Assembly (NCBI GenBank): GCA_002420305.1
Contig: DIHT01000069.1
Span: 1-48,841, forward strand
From: Akkermansiaceae bacterium UBA5689
GTDB taxonomy: Bacteria > Verrucomicrobiota > Verrucomicrobiia > Verrucomicrobiales > Akkermansiaceae
Length of the DNA: 48,841 bases
Direction of reading: 5' to 3'
In this document: in pieces, positions 1 to 8,449 of the stretch
Layout of the letters: each line of letters starts with the position of its first letter
How positions within the stretch are numbered: the stretch's first letter is position 1
The notes under the pieces: model-generated
Databases searched by the model: none
What the model saw: the letters and a program-made list of their open reading frames with translations, nothing else
Told to the model about the DNA's origin: nothing
Made by a program: the position numbers and the translations under genes

Positions 1-192
1 GCGGCATTCGACGCTCCCGAGGGCACGCCTGCATCGATCCACCTCTCCAAGGAACTAGCAAAGTCCGGCCTTCTCGCCCCTCCCGCTGGACCTGATACCG
101 TCCGCCTCATGCCACCGCTCACGGTTTCAGAGGAGGAAATTCACGAGGCTCTCGGGATTTTCAGGCACACGCTCGACCGGCTTTGCAGTTAG
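1..192 (+). CDS. argD: Acetylornithine aminotransferase, C-terminal end (partial)
   Basis: The window opens inside this gene; only the last 63 codons are present, in frame 1, ending with TAG at 190-192. The segment GPDTVRLMPPLTVSEEEI matches the conserved C-terminal region of class III PLP-dependent acetylornithine/ornithine aminotransferases, where the chain closes over the active site before a final helix. The enzyme makes N-acetylornithine in arginine biosynthesis. An ornithine carbamoyltransferase gene follows on the same strand, which supports ArgD over other class III aminotransferases. The catalytic lysine lies outside the window, so substrate assignment rests on this tail and the neighbour. 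Confidence 0.8.
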   Translation, partial: AAFDAPEGTPASIHLSKELAKSGLLAPPAGPDTVRLMPPLTVSEEEIHEALGIFRHTLDRLCS

Positions 193-320
193 GAGGGCCG
201 GGATTTTCTTCTGCTTTCCTTGATTCTCTGCCGATTCTCCCTCACGGTCTCCCTTCCCTTTTTCCGATGGTTGGTGCTGTCCGGCTCCTCCAATCAGCGA
301 ATACTGAACATTTAGATCAA

Positions 321-1229
321 ATGGACCATCTTCTCTCAATTGAATCGATGTATCCCCAGAACATCGTGAAGTATATTGACCACGCGGTGACTCTTAAGAC
401 GCGCCGGGGCGATCACGAAGAATTTCCCCTCGCGGGACAAGTCTGGGCTCTCATTTTTTCGAAGTCCTCAACCCGTACTCGCGTCTCATTCGAGGTGGGC
501 ATCCGTGAGCTCGGAGGATCACCCCTTTTTCTCAGTTCGAACGATATTCAGCTCGGCCGAGGGGAACCAATTAAGGACACCGCCCGCGTTCTGGGCCGCA
601 TGGTACACGGTGCGATTATCCGGACCTACGCCCAGAATGATGTTGAGGAATTCTCCTCCTTCGCAGGCATCCCAACCATTAATGCGCTCACAGATGACGA
701 ACACCCATGCCAGATCCTCGCCGACTTGCTCACCGTCAGGGAAAAACTAGGAGGCTGGGAGGGCAAGAGATTTGCCTTCGTAGGTGACGGCTATAGTAAT
801 ATGGCCCGTTCGTGGTGCTGGGCCGCCAAACACCTCGGATTCCCACTGACGATCGGCTCGCCCTCGGATTACCAACCCCCCTCAGATTTTCTCGGTAAAA
901 TTGATGCCCCAAATATTTGCGTCACCTCGAATCCGGTCGAGGCTGTGGCAGGAGCAGACGTCGTCAACACCGATGTTTGGCTCTCCATGGGGCAGGAGGG
1001 CCAATCTGAAAAAGAGGCACAGTTCAAATCCTACCAGGTCAACAGTGAACTGCTGGCCGAGGCTTCTGAGGGACATATTGTCCTCCACTGCCTCCCCGCG
1101 TACCGCGGAAAGGAAATCAGCGAGGACGTGCTTGAAAAGCACTCCCAAACAATCTTCCAACAAGCCGAAAACCGCCTTCATGTGCAGAAAGGGATCATGG
1201 CCCGGATGGCTAAGCATCGTATCTTATGA
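321..1229 (+). CDS. argF: Ornithine carbamoyltransferase
   Basis: Cytoplasmic enzyme that joins carbamoyl phosphate and ornithine to give citrulline in arginine biosynthesis. The carbamoyl-phosphate motif STRTR is at residues 50-54, HPCQ follows in the middle of the protein, and the ornithine-site HCLP motif is at 256-259. The SMGQE segment before it is also typical of ornithine rather than aspartate carbamoyltransferases. The start at 321 (MDHLLSIESM) gives 302 residues, the usual size. An ATG at 267 and a TTG at 183 are in frame, but they would add a low-complexity extension not expected in the family. No strong ribosome-binding site precedes any of them. It lies 128 bp after argD and probably belongs to the same operon. 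Confidence 0.93.
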   Translation: MDHLLSIESMYPQNIVKYIDHAVTLKTRRGDHEEFPLAGQVWALIFSKSSTRTRVSFEVGIRELGGSPLFLSSNDIQLGRGEPIKDTARVLGRMVHGAIIRTYAQNDVEEFSSFAGIPTINALTDDEHPCQILADLLTVREKLGGWEGKRFAFVGDGYSNMARSWCWAAKHLGFPLTIGSPSDYQPPSDFLGKIDAPNICVTSNPVEAVAGADVVNTDVWLSMGQEGQSEKEAQFKSYQVNSELLAEASEGHIVLHCLPAYRGKEISEDVLEKHSQTIFQQAENRLHVQKGIMARMAKHRIL

Positions 1230-1394
1230 GAGCGGGCCTGCTGGGACTCTTGGGCAAACACGCCCCCACCCTGATTGCTTGAAGCCAAATCACTTCATTT
1301 TGTCGTGCTATTGGGCTAGAGTCCCTCTCTTATCCCCTTCATCCTCGGAGCCACATCAGGGCAAAGACCCGAGCGTCATTCCCTCCCGGATCGT

Positions 1395-3194
1395 ATGTCC
1401 ATCCAACTGACTAGGAACTTTTCCATCATCGCGCACATCGATCATGGAAAGACGACTCTTTCAGATCGCCTGCTCGAGCAGACTCAGACGATATCAGATA
1501 GGGAAAAACAGGATCAGCTCCTCGATTCCATGGATCTTGAGCGTGAGCGGGGAATCACGATCAAATCGCATCCGGTCACAATGTATTACGAGGCGAGAAC
1601 CGGCGATCGGATAAAGCTTAATCTCCTCGATACTCCCGGCCATGTGGACTTTTCTTATGAGGTTTCAAGAAGCCTCGCAGCATGCGAGGGCGCACTACTT
1701 CTCATTGATGCTGCTCAAGGAGTAGAGGCTCAAACCGTTGCCAATGTCCACCTCGCGATGGAGCAGGACCTCGTTATCATTCCGGTTATCAATAAGATCG
1801 ATCTTCCGGCAGCAGACCTAGAAAAATGCAAGAGGCAACTGGAGGACATTCTCGCCATCCCTGCCGAGGACGCGATCCCCGCCTCTGCCAAAGCAGGAAT
1901 CGGAATCGAGGAGATTCTAGAAGCTGTCGTGGCACGGATTCCCGCTCCTACCGCTCCCGAAGACGGCCTTCTCCGGGCCTCGGTCTTCGACTCCGTCTAC
2001 GACCCATTCCGCGGCGTGGTATCCTACGTGCGCCTGATCTCAGGCTCCATGAAGCGCGGAACGCGCATCAAACTCTTTGCCACAGAAAAGACCTACGAAG
2101 TCAAGGAGGTCGGCCACTTCACTCCTAAAATGACCAGCGAAGACTCCCTGGGAGCAGGCGATGTTGGCTACGTCATCGCCAACATGAAGTCTGCCAGCGA
2201 GGTTAAGATTGGCGACACTATTACCGACAACCGCCACCCGTGCGCAGAGCCACTTCCCGGCTTCAAGGAAGTCCAGCCCATGGTCTTTTCGGGCATCTAT
2301 CCGGTCGAGTCCTCCGATTATGAGGCTCTCAAGACTGCCATGGGCAAACTGCAGATCAATGATGCCGCATTCACGTTCCAACAGGAAAGTTCTGTGGCGT
2401 TAGGCTTCGGATTCCGGTGCGGATTTCTCGGCCTTCTACACATGGAGATCGTGCAGGAGAGACTCCGCAGGGAGTTTAACATGGACGTGATCTCCACCTA
2501 CCCTTCCGTGATTTACGAAGTGAGTAAAACAAGTGGCGAGCAGCTGCTTGTTGATAATCCTTGTCTTCTTCCTGATCTTTCTGAAGTCGACGAAATCCGT
2601 GAGCCCATGGTCAAGGTCTTCATCATGACCCCCTCTGAATTCATTGGCGACATGATGGCTCTCGTCATGGAAAAAAGAGGCCAGGTCGAACATACCGAAA
2701 CGGTCGATGATACCCGGGTCATGCTGCATACAATCCTTCCCTTGTCCGAGATCCTTGTTGATTTCAACGATCGCCTGAAGTCCGCCACCCGCGGCTACGG
2801 ATCGATGGATTATGAGCATCATACTTACCGGCCCGCGAATCTCGTTAAGATGGACATCCTGATCGCGGGAGAACCCGTCGACGCCTTCTCTACCATCGTG
2901 CACCGTGACAAGGCGACCGGCTACGGGCGCCGTTTGGCGGAAAAACTGACCAATGTGATACCCCCCCAGCTCTTTCCCGTGGCCATTCAGGCTGTGATCG
3001 GTGGGAAGATTATTGCCCGCGAAACCATTCGCGCCATGCGCAAAAATGTCACCGCCAAGTGCTACGGGGGCGACATCAGCCGGAAGAGAAAACTTCTGGA
3101 AAAGCAGAAGAAGGGAAAAGCAAAGATGAAGGCTATCGGGAAGGTTAACATCCCCCAGGATGCTTTCATCCGCGTCCTCAAGAGTGGTGACTAG
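1395..3194 (+). CDS. lepA: Elongation factor 4 (back-translocating GTPase)
   Basis: Ribosome-associated GTPase of 599 residues, the same length as the E. coli protein. All five G motifs are visible: AHIDHGKTT near residues 13-21, RERGITIK, DTPGHVDFSYEVSRS, NKIDLP and SAKAGIG. They are followed by the EF-G-like domains II, III and V and the LepA-specific C-terminal domain, which ends in KAKMKAIGKVNIPQDAF. The ATG at 1395 gives the standard N-terminus in front of the P-loop. There is a 165-bp gap after argF with no clear terminator. In many bacteria lepA and signal peptidase I (lepB) are neighbours, as here. Confidence 0.97.
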   Translation: MSIQLTRNFSIIAHIDHGKTTLSDRLLEQTQTISDREKQDQLLDSMDLERERGITIKSHPVTMYYEARTGDRIKLNLLDTPGHVDFSYEVSRSLAACEGALLLIDAAQGVEAQTVANVHLAMEQDLVIIPVINKIDLPAADLEKCKRQLEDILAIPAEDAIPASAKAGIGIEEILEAVVARIPAPTAPEDGLLRASVFDSVYDPFRGVVSYVRLISGSMKRGTRIKLFATEKTYEVKEVGHFTPKMTSEDSLGAGDVGYVIANMKSASEVKIGDTITDNRHPCAEPLPGFKEVQPMVFSGIYPVESSDYEALKTAMGKLQINDAAFTFQQESSVALGFGFRCGFLGLLHMEIVQERLRREFNMDVISTYPSVIYEVSKTSGEQLLVDNPCLLPDLSEVDEIREPMVKVFIMTPSEFIGDMMALVMEKRGQVEHTETVDDTRVMLHTILPLSEILVDFNDRLKSATRGYGSMDYEHHTYRPANLVKMDILIAGEPVDAFSTIVHRDKATGYGRRLAEKLTNVIPPQLFPVAIQAVIGGKIIARETIRAMRKNVTAKCYGGDISRKRKLLEKQKKGKAKMKAIGKVNIPQDAFIRVLKSGD

Positions 3195-3311
3195 GCCTGC
3201 TCTGTTCCACTGCCCCGACACCGCAAATCTCTGTCTTCCCCTTGCCCCGGCGGGGTCCCCGTGCTAGTTACCTCTCCACCTCGGAAGAGCCGTAATCAAA
3301 TGAACTCTGAA

Positions 3312-3330
3312 AGGAATCCCCAAGATTCCT
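3312..3330. promoter_or_regulatory. Perfect 7-bp inverted repeat upstream of lepB
   Basis: AGGAATC, a 5-nt spacer (CCCAA) and GATTCCT form a perfect hairpin or two-fold site 24 bp before the first lepB start. No T-run follows, so it is not a standard intrinsic terminator. It could be an operator or a leader structure between lepA and lepB; the function is inferred only from symmetry and position. Confidence 0.3.
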
Positions 3331-3354
3331 GATCCTCCTCCCGAACCACCCGCC

Positions 3355-4626
3355 ATGTTTGCTCCCCGCTGGAAAAAAGAGTCCAAGCTCCTGCACAAAG
3401 GCGCCCGGAAATTCCTGAACTATAAACGGGACCTCCTCGACGCCGACAAGATCGAGGCAATCGAAGAGGCCAGAGATACACTGCGGGCAGCGATCAAGGC
3501 GGGCAACCGAGATGAAGCAGCGGAGGCAGAGAAACTTGTCAGCAAGGCTTGCGAGGGAGCTCTCCCCCGTTACAGGCGACCGAATCCAATCGAGGAAAAC
3601 ATCGAAGTGTTTTTCGTTGCGATCGTCATCGCTCTTGGGATTCGCGCCTATTTCCTCCAGCCGTTCCGTATTCCAACCGGATCAATGCAACCCACCCTTA
3701 ATGGGATCATTGGCCATAACCTGAAGCAGGACGAATTCCCCGCGTTCCCCGTCAAGATCTGGCAAGGGGTTACAGGAGGAAGGAAATACATATACAAGAA
3801 GCTCAGCGGAAGTGAGAGACGCGAGATCATGACCCACCCTTTCCGCAAGGACGCCCGCGGAGCTCCGATGCCCTACATCGAACAAAGGCAGAAATGGCAG
3901 TTTTTCACGGAAACCACGATTCATTTTACGGACGGTAATGTTGCCAAGATCAAGGCTCCCCGAACCGCTCTGGAAAAAATGGGAGCGCTGGACCCCTCTC
4001 ACCTGAGGCATAGCCCTGATGGAAGCACATGGTGGCTGGAGCCAAATACCATTGTTTCCGGTTATACGACCAGCGGAGATCTCGTCCTCGTCGACAAGGT
4101 ATCCTACAACTTTCGACGCCCGAATCGTGGAGAGGTGTTCGTCTTTGACACACGCGGCATCACCGGCATCCAACAGCGATCCAATAGCCCTCAGGGAGCG
4201 GGGTCACACTATATCAAACGCCTCGTCGGCGTCCCGGGAGACAACCTTCAGGTGGTGGGCAGTGATCTTTACGTCAATGACAAGCCCGCCGAGGAGAAGA
4301 AAATTCGTGAGGTGATGAGGGGAGAGGGGCGCCACGAGGGATGGCCGGGCTATCAGCTTGCCGCCAGCGAAGGGCGGACTCGATGGCGGCGTTACCTCGA
4401 CGACCCTGACGACGTCCTCAAACTGAAGAGCCGGCAGAACCAGCTCGACGCCGGCAAGGGGCCAATCGAGGCCGCTCTTTATCGCGAATATGCCGCAATG
4501 GGCGACAACACCAGCAACTCTTTGGACTCGCGCTACTGGGGACACGTCCGTGATTACAACCTCGTAGGGCCAGCACTCCTTTCGCTGTGGCCCCTGAGCT
4601 CGGGACACTGGGGCCTTATAAAATAG
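3355..4626 (+). CDS. lepB: Signal peptidase I, first tandem copy
   Basis: Membrane serine protease (S26) that removes signal peptides from exported proteins. A charged cytoplasmic stretch of about 83 residues precedes one membrane segment at about 84-102. It leads into PFRIPTGSMQPTL, where Ser110 is the nucleophile. The general-base lysine is Lys288 in HYIKRLVGVPGD, and box E appears as GDNTSNSLDSRYWG near the C-terminus. At 423 residues it is much longer than a minimal type I peptidase, with an insertion of about 120 residues between the Ser and Lys boxes. A paralogue with the same layout follows 70 bp downstream. Both catalytic residues are intact, so it should be active. Confidence 0.93.
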   Translation: MFAPRWKKESKLLHKGARKFLNYKRDLLDADKIEAIEEARDTLRAAIKAGNRDEAAEAEKLVSKACEGALPRYRRPNPIEENIEVFFVAIVIALGIRAYFLQPFRIPTGSMQPTLNGIIGHNLKQDEFPAFPVKIWQGVTGGRKYIYKKLSGSERREIMTHPFRKDARGAPMPYIEQRQKWQFFTETTIHFTDGNVAKIKAPRTALEKMGALDPSHLRHSPDGSTWWLEPNTIVSGYTTSGDLVLVDKVSYNFRRPNRGEVFVFDTRGITGIQQRSNSPQGAGSHYIKRLVGVPGDNLQVVGSDLYVNDKPAEEKKIREVMRGEGRHEGWPGYQLAASEGRTRWRRYLDDPDDVLKLKSRQNQLDAGKGPIEAALYREYAAMGDNTSNSLDSRYWGHVRDYNLVGPALLSLWPLSSGHWGLIK

Positions 4627-4696
4627 CCCTGCAGGCGCTGGACTTCTCTCCACAGGTGGAGCAGCTTTTCTGCCGGTCCGCGAAACCCGGAATGCC

Positions 4697-5935
4697 ATGT
4701 TGTCTCCCCGCTGGAAGAAAGAAGCCCGACTCCTTTCCAAGGGCGCGCGCAAGTTTCTTAACTACAAGCGGGATCTACTGGGGGAAGAACAGGTCTCTCA
4801 CATCGAAGACGCCCGTTTCAGCCTTAACCTTGCAATTAAGGCTGGCGACAAGGAGCGGACCGCAGAGACCAGTCAACTTCTCACGGAAGCATGCGAAAAT
4901 GCTCTTTCTGGTTATCGGCGACCAGGAATCATCGCCGAAAACCTCGAGGTCCTCTTTGTCGCTATCGTAATAGCACTGGGAATTCGTGGCTATTTCCTTC
5001 AGCCCTTTCGAATCCCAACCGGGTCCATGCAGCCCACTTTAAATGGCATCGTTGGACATGAGCTTACCAAAGATGAGTTTCCCTCAGTTCCCATCAGGAC
5101 CTGGCAGGCCGTCATGAATGGAAGACGCTACATTCACAAGGTGGTCAATGACTCATCTGACAGACGCTATCTGGAGCGTATCAGCGAAGGGCAACGCCTC
5201 CAGTTCTTCACCGTCACAGAACTCCATTTTCGAGGCGACGCTCTCCACGAACCTGAAGTCCTGAGACTACCGGCTCCCCGGAGCGCTCTCCAGAAGATGG
5301 GGCTTCAGATTAGCACCGACTACGAAATGGGCCTTTCTTATGTCCCCCCGCATACAACCGTTTCCGGGTTTTCTACTACTGGAGATCTCGTCCTTGTAGA
5401 CAAATTCTCCTACAATTTTCGCCGGCCGCGCCGGGGCGAGGTCTTTGTCTTTGACACCCGTGGTATCGAAGGAATTCATCAACGCAGCCAGAGAGAGCAG
5501 GGCGCGGGCTCTCATTATATCAAGCGCCTTGCCGCGATACCGGGTGACAAGGTGGAGATTGATGAGCCGCTTCTGGTAATCAACGACCAACCCGCTACCG
5601 AGAAATATCTTCGCATGATCGGAAATCGAGAAGGGATCTATTCCGGTCCAGCCGGGGTCGGCTATCAACCTACAAGAAATTACCGTGACCCCCTGCCACA
5701 GTTCATTCGTAAACGGGGCGACATCGTTCACCTCAAGACCCGTGATACCCTGCTTGCAGAGGGAAACACCGGAGCTCAGCTCTCTCTCAGCCGCGGCTAT
5801 TTCGCCCTTGGGGACAATACGGACGACTCTCTCGACTCCCGCTACTGGGGCCCGGTGAGAGAATATAACCTCGTCGGGCCTGCTTTTCTCTCCCTGTGGC
5901 CGTTTACCACGGGACACTGGGGACTGATCAGATAA
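4697..5935 (+). CDS. lepB: Signal peptidase I, second tandem copy
   Basis: Paralogue of the preceding gene, 412 residues. It starts with nearly the same N-terminus (ML/FSPRWKKE, then KGARKFLNYKRDLL) and has the same membrane segment before PFRIPTGSMQPTL. Ser110 is the nucleophile, Lys276 (HYIKRLAAIPGD) is the general base, and GDNTDDSLDSRYWG is box E. The insertion between Ser and Lys is 12 residues shorter and diverged in sequence, which suggests different substrate or partner preferences rather than simple redundancy. Arrangement and similarity point to an old tandem duplication. The squalene synthase gene follows after 15 bp, probably in the same transcript. Confidence 0.93.
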   Translation: MLSPRWKKEARLLSKGARKFLNYKRDLLGEEQVSHIEDARFSLNLAIKAGDKERTAETSQLLTEACENALSGYRRPGIIAENLEVLFVAIVIALGIRGYFLQPFRIPTGSMQPTLNGIVGHELTKDEFPSVPIRTWQAVMNGRRYIHKVVNDSSDRRYLERISEGQRLQFFTVTELHFRGDALHEPEVLRLPAPRSALQKMGLQISTDYEMGLSYVPPHTTVSGFSTTGDLVLVDKFSYNFRRPRRGEVFVFDTRGIEGIHQRSQREQGAGSHYIKRLAAIPGDKVEIDEPLLVINDQPATEKYLRMIGNREGIYSGPAGVGYQPTRNYRDPLPQFIRKRGDIVHLKTRDTLLAEGNTGAQLSLSRGYFALGDNTDDSLDSRYWGPVREYNLVGPAFLSLWPFTTGHWGLIR

Positions 5936-5950
5936 GAACTTGAGCACAGA

Positions 5951-6769
5951 ATGACGAAACCTGCTGAAATCACCCGCCGCGCGAAGTCCAACCTGGCTTT
6001 CGCGTTCATGTGCGTCCCGCAGGAGCGTCGCCCAGACCTTAACGTCTTCTACGCGTTCTGCCGGGTCGTCGACGATATTGCCGACGACACTTCCCGCCCG
6101 CCGGAAGAAAAGCGCATCGCTCTCCAAAACTGGATGCAGGCGATTGAGCGGGAGGATCATCCGGAGAACAGCCTCGAGGCGCAAGTGGTGGACATGCGCA
6201 AGCGCCACTCTATTGAACCCTCACTTCTCCAGGAGATTATACGTGGCTGTGAATCCGACCTCAGCCCTCAACGGTTTGAAACGTGGGAGGATCTTCAACA
6301 GTATTCCTACCGGGTAGCATCAACTGTCGGCCTGATACTGTTACCCCTCTTCGGCGCCAGCGAGGAAGCTCGTGACTACTCGATCAGCCTGGGGCACTGC
6401 CTTCAACTCACCAATATTATCAGGGATGTGGGAGAAGACCTCGAAAATGGCCTCCGGATCTATCTGCCACTCGCTGACCTCCACCAATTCCAATACACCG
6501 AGAATGACCTTGCGGAGCGCGTCTACGATGAACGGTTCCTCTCCCTGATGAACTTTGAAGCTGAGCGGGCTGAACGCATTTTCGAGGAAACCGCCAGCTT
6601 CCTGCCTCCAAGCGACCGTAAGGCGCTGCGAGCCGCCGAGGTGATGAGGAAAATATACTACAGTCTCCTGCGCCAGATGAGGCGCGATAAGTTTCGGGTT
6701 TTCGATAAGAGGTACCGTATTTCCACCATGCGAAAGTTCGGGATTATGGTTCGCCAGTGTATCCGCTGA
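5951..6769 (+). CDS. Squalene/phytoene synthase family protein
   Basis: All-helical prenyl transferase that condenses two prenyl diphosphates head to head, the entry step to hopanoids or carotenoids. The two Mg-binding aspartate-rich motifs are present: DDIADD at residues 41-46 and DVGED at 159-163, the latter in NIIRDVGEDLENG. The length of 272 residues is normal for bacterial HpnC/HpnD or CrtB-type enzymes. The sequence alone does not separate squalene from phytoene (C30 versus C40) synthesis, so no symbol is given. It is 15 bp behind lepB, and no other isoprenoid gene is in the window. Confidence 0.85.
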   Translation: MTKPAEITRRAKSNLAFAFMCVPQERRPDLNVFYAFCRVVDDIADDTSRPPEEKRIALQNWMQAIEREDHPENSLEAQVVDMRKRHSIEPSLLQEIIRGCESDLSPQRFETWEDLQQYSYRVASTVGLILLPLFGASEEARDYSISLGHCLQLTNIIRDVGEDLENGLRIYLPLADLHQFQYTENDLAERVYDERFLSLMNFEAERAERIFEETASFLPPSDRKALRAAEVMRKIYYSLLRQMRRDKFRVFDKRYRISTMRKFGIMVRQCIR

Positions 6770-6846
6770 TAGACAAATAAGGGTCGCTACGGTGTCCATA
6801 TTTTCCTACCCTCGGGCACTTGAAGGAATCAAATACCACCTCCGTA

Positions 6847-7161
6847 ATGACTCATCCGCGAATTTCTCTAAGGCGTAGTATTGTCTCTGTCGTTGCCTCA
6901 GCATCATTGCTGTTACTAAGCTCCTGTAGTAATCAGACAGCCTCGGAATCTGGATCTGGGGAACCCTCCCCAACCGCTCCCAGCGCAAAGCCTGAAAGCT
7001 ATAAGAGAGGCTTTAAGGCAGATAATCCAAATCACATTATCAGTCCGTTCCCTCCTCATAACCTGATCGATATCAGTCGGAACCCCAAAACAGGGAGACC
7101 CTTCCAACAAGGCGATTTTGCTCGGGATCCAAGCACAGGAGGGATCTTTCAAATCCCCTGA
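6847..7161 (+). CDS. Small lipoprotein of unknown function
   Basis: Protein of 104 residues from the ATG at 6847; a TTG at 6820 would add nine residues. The N-terminus has basic residues (RISLRR), a hydrophobic core and a lipobox-like LLSSC with Cys27, so it is probably a lipid-anchored envelope protein. A Ser/Pro/Gly-rich linker follows, then a compact C-terminal part with NHIISPFPPHNLIDIS and FARDPSTGGIFQIP. These conserved-looking tails resemble small lipoproteins often seen in Verrucomicrobia, from general familiarity only. The function is unknown. It converges on rsgA. Confidence 0.6.
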   Translation: MTHPRISLRRSIVSVVASASLLLLSSCSNQTASESGSGEPSPTAPSAKPESYKRGFKADNPNHIISPFPPHNLIDISRNPKTGRPFQQGDFARDPSTGGIFQIP

Positions 7162-7242
7162 GCCCAGGCTCCCAGTTCCAACGGTTTCTCCCAACAACAC
7201 GGACGCTCCGGAAACCGGCCTGCAACTACGCAGCTCCTAGGG

Positions 7243-8346
7243 TCACACTTCGCCCCTCTCTTCCTTTTCGAGCTCAATCCGATCAGCAAGATTCCTCGCT
7301 TTCACCCGGCGATTGCGCTTCGCCCAGCGCTCTGTAGCCATTCGTCGTTTCTGGCGCCTTCTGTTGAGCTCTTCGATTTCCTCCTCCAACCTCAGATAAC
7401 TCTGATAGCGGTCCGGGTCGAGACTCCCCTCTTCAACTGCCAGTTGAATCACGCACCCCGTATCTCCCTCGTGCTTGCAGTCCGTGAAGCGGCACTGCGC
7501 CGCAAGATCCTCCACATCCGCGAAACTTTCCCTCAGGGTAAACTCATCAGTCCACATCTGGATTTCCCTGACTCCCGGGTTATCGATCAACAATCCCCCC
7601 TCCGGAAGAACAACCAGCTCACGGTGACTGGTGGTATGCCGCCCTCTCCCCGTAACCTCATTTACCTCGCTGGTCTCCTGCCATTCTCCCCCTAACAGCT
7701 GATTTACCAGAGTGGACTTTCCAACTCCACTGGAACCAACAAGCGTGATAGTTACTCCGGGTTTTAAATATCCACGCAGAACTTCTAGCCCCCGACCCTC
7801 CCTCGCACTTGTCACGTGAATCTCCGCGACCCGGCTCAGATTCCTCAGTTCACCGGCTGCATCCATACAGTCCTTCTCCGGAAACAAATCTGCCTTATTC
7901 AGGAGAACAACCGGCTGGGCTCCACATCGCTCGATTAGAGTAAGGTAGCGCTCCATCCGTCGCAGGTTGAAGTCACCCCCAGGATCCGTCACAACAACAA
8001 CAATATCCACGTTAGCTGCCAGCACTTGCTCCTGCGCACTCTTCCCCGGCATCTTCCGGGAGAAACGGGAGAACCTCGGAAGACGCCCCCGTATGATCAC
8101 TTCATCGCAATTTCCTCCCCTATCGAGCGCCACCCAGTCCCCCACGGAGGGCAAGTCCGCATCGTTTTCTGCCTCGTGCCAGACTTTTCCCCCCAGCACA
8201 CAATCAATCTCCTCTCCTCCTTCCAGCAGCGCGGCAAAATTGATCTTGGTTTCCCGCACGAGCCGAGCCGGTATCAGTCCGCGCTCTGCGAAAGGCGCAA
8301 ACCCTTCAGCAAAGGCCTCGTTCCAACCCAGATCATCCAGCGTCAT
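7243..8346 (-). CDS. rsgA: Ribosome small subunit-dependent GTPase A
   Basis: Circularly permuted GTPase that helps 30S subunit maturation. The order G4 (NKADLF, about residue 150), G5 (SAREG), G1 (GSSGVGKST, about 205) and G3 (DNPGVRE) is the hallmark permutation. An N-terminal OB-fold region precedes it. A zinc knuckle, Cys-x4-Cys-x-His-x5-Cys in CRFTDCKHEGDTGC, follows. The Arg/Lys-rich C-terminal tail fits RNA binding. At 367 residues it is slightly longer than E. coli RsgA. It is transcribed divergently from tdh across about 100 bp. Confidence 0.95.
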   Translation of the reverse strand: MTLDDLGWNEAFAEGFAPFAERGLIPARLVRETKINFAALLEGGEEIDCVLGGKVWHEAENDADLPSVGDWVALDRGGNCDEVIIRGRLPRFSRFSRKMPGKSAQEQVLAANVDIVVVVTDPGGDFNLRRMERYLTLIERCGAQPVVLLNKADLFPEKDCMDAAGELRNLSRVAEIHVTSAREGRGLEVLRGYLKPGVTITLVGSSGVGKSTLVNQLLGGEWQETSEVNEVTGRGRHTTSHRELVVLPEGGLLIDNPGVREIQMWTDEFTLRESFADVEDLAAQCRFTDCKHEGDTGCVIQLAVEEGSLDPDRYQSYLRLEEEIEELNRRRQKRRMATERWAKRNRRVKARNLADRIELEKEERGEV

Positions 8347-8438
8347 TTCGTTTCAAGATTCATCCGGATCCGGCCCCCTGAAAATCGAAATCTTCATCGA
8401 AGTCGATTGCAATCACTTTCCATAGGACTTAGCTCAAG

Positions 8439-8446
8439 GGAAGGAA
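8439..8446 (+). promoter_or_regulatory. Shine-Dalgarno sequence of tdh
   Basis: A purine-rich run, GGAAGGAA, lies just before the ATG at 8450. It is one of the few clear ribosome-binding sites in this window and fixes the tdh start, which also gives the standard N-terminus. Confidence 0.55.
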
Positions 8447-8449
8447 CCC

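Noticed and set aside
3241..3257. Possible intrinsic terminator after lepA (CCCCGGCGGGG)
   Set aside because: The loop would be about one base and no T-run follows.
5267..6208. Minus-strand frame of 313 codons
   Set aside because: It runs opposite to the second lepB and the squalene synthase genes, both of which have catalytic motifs.
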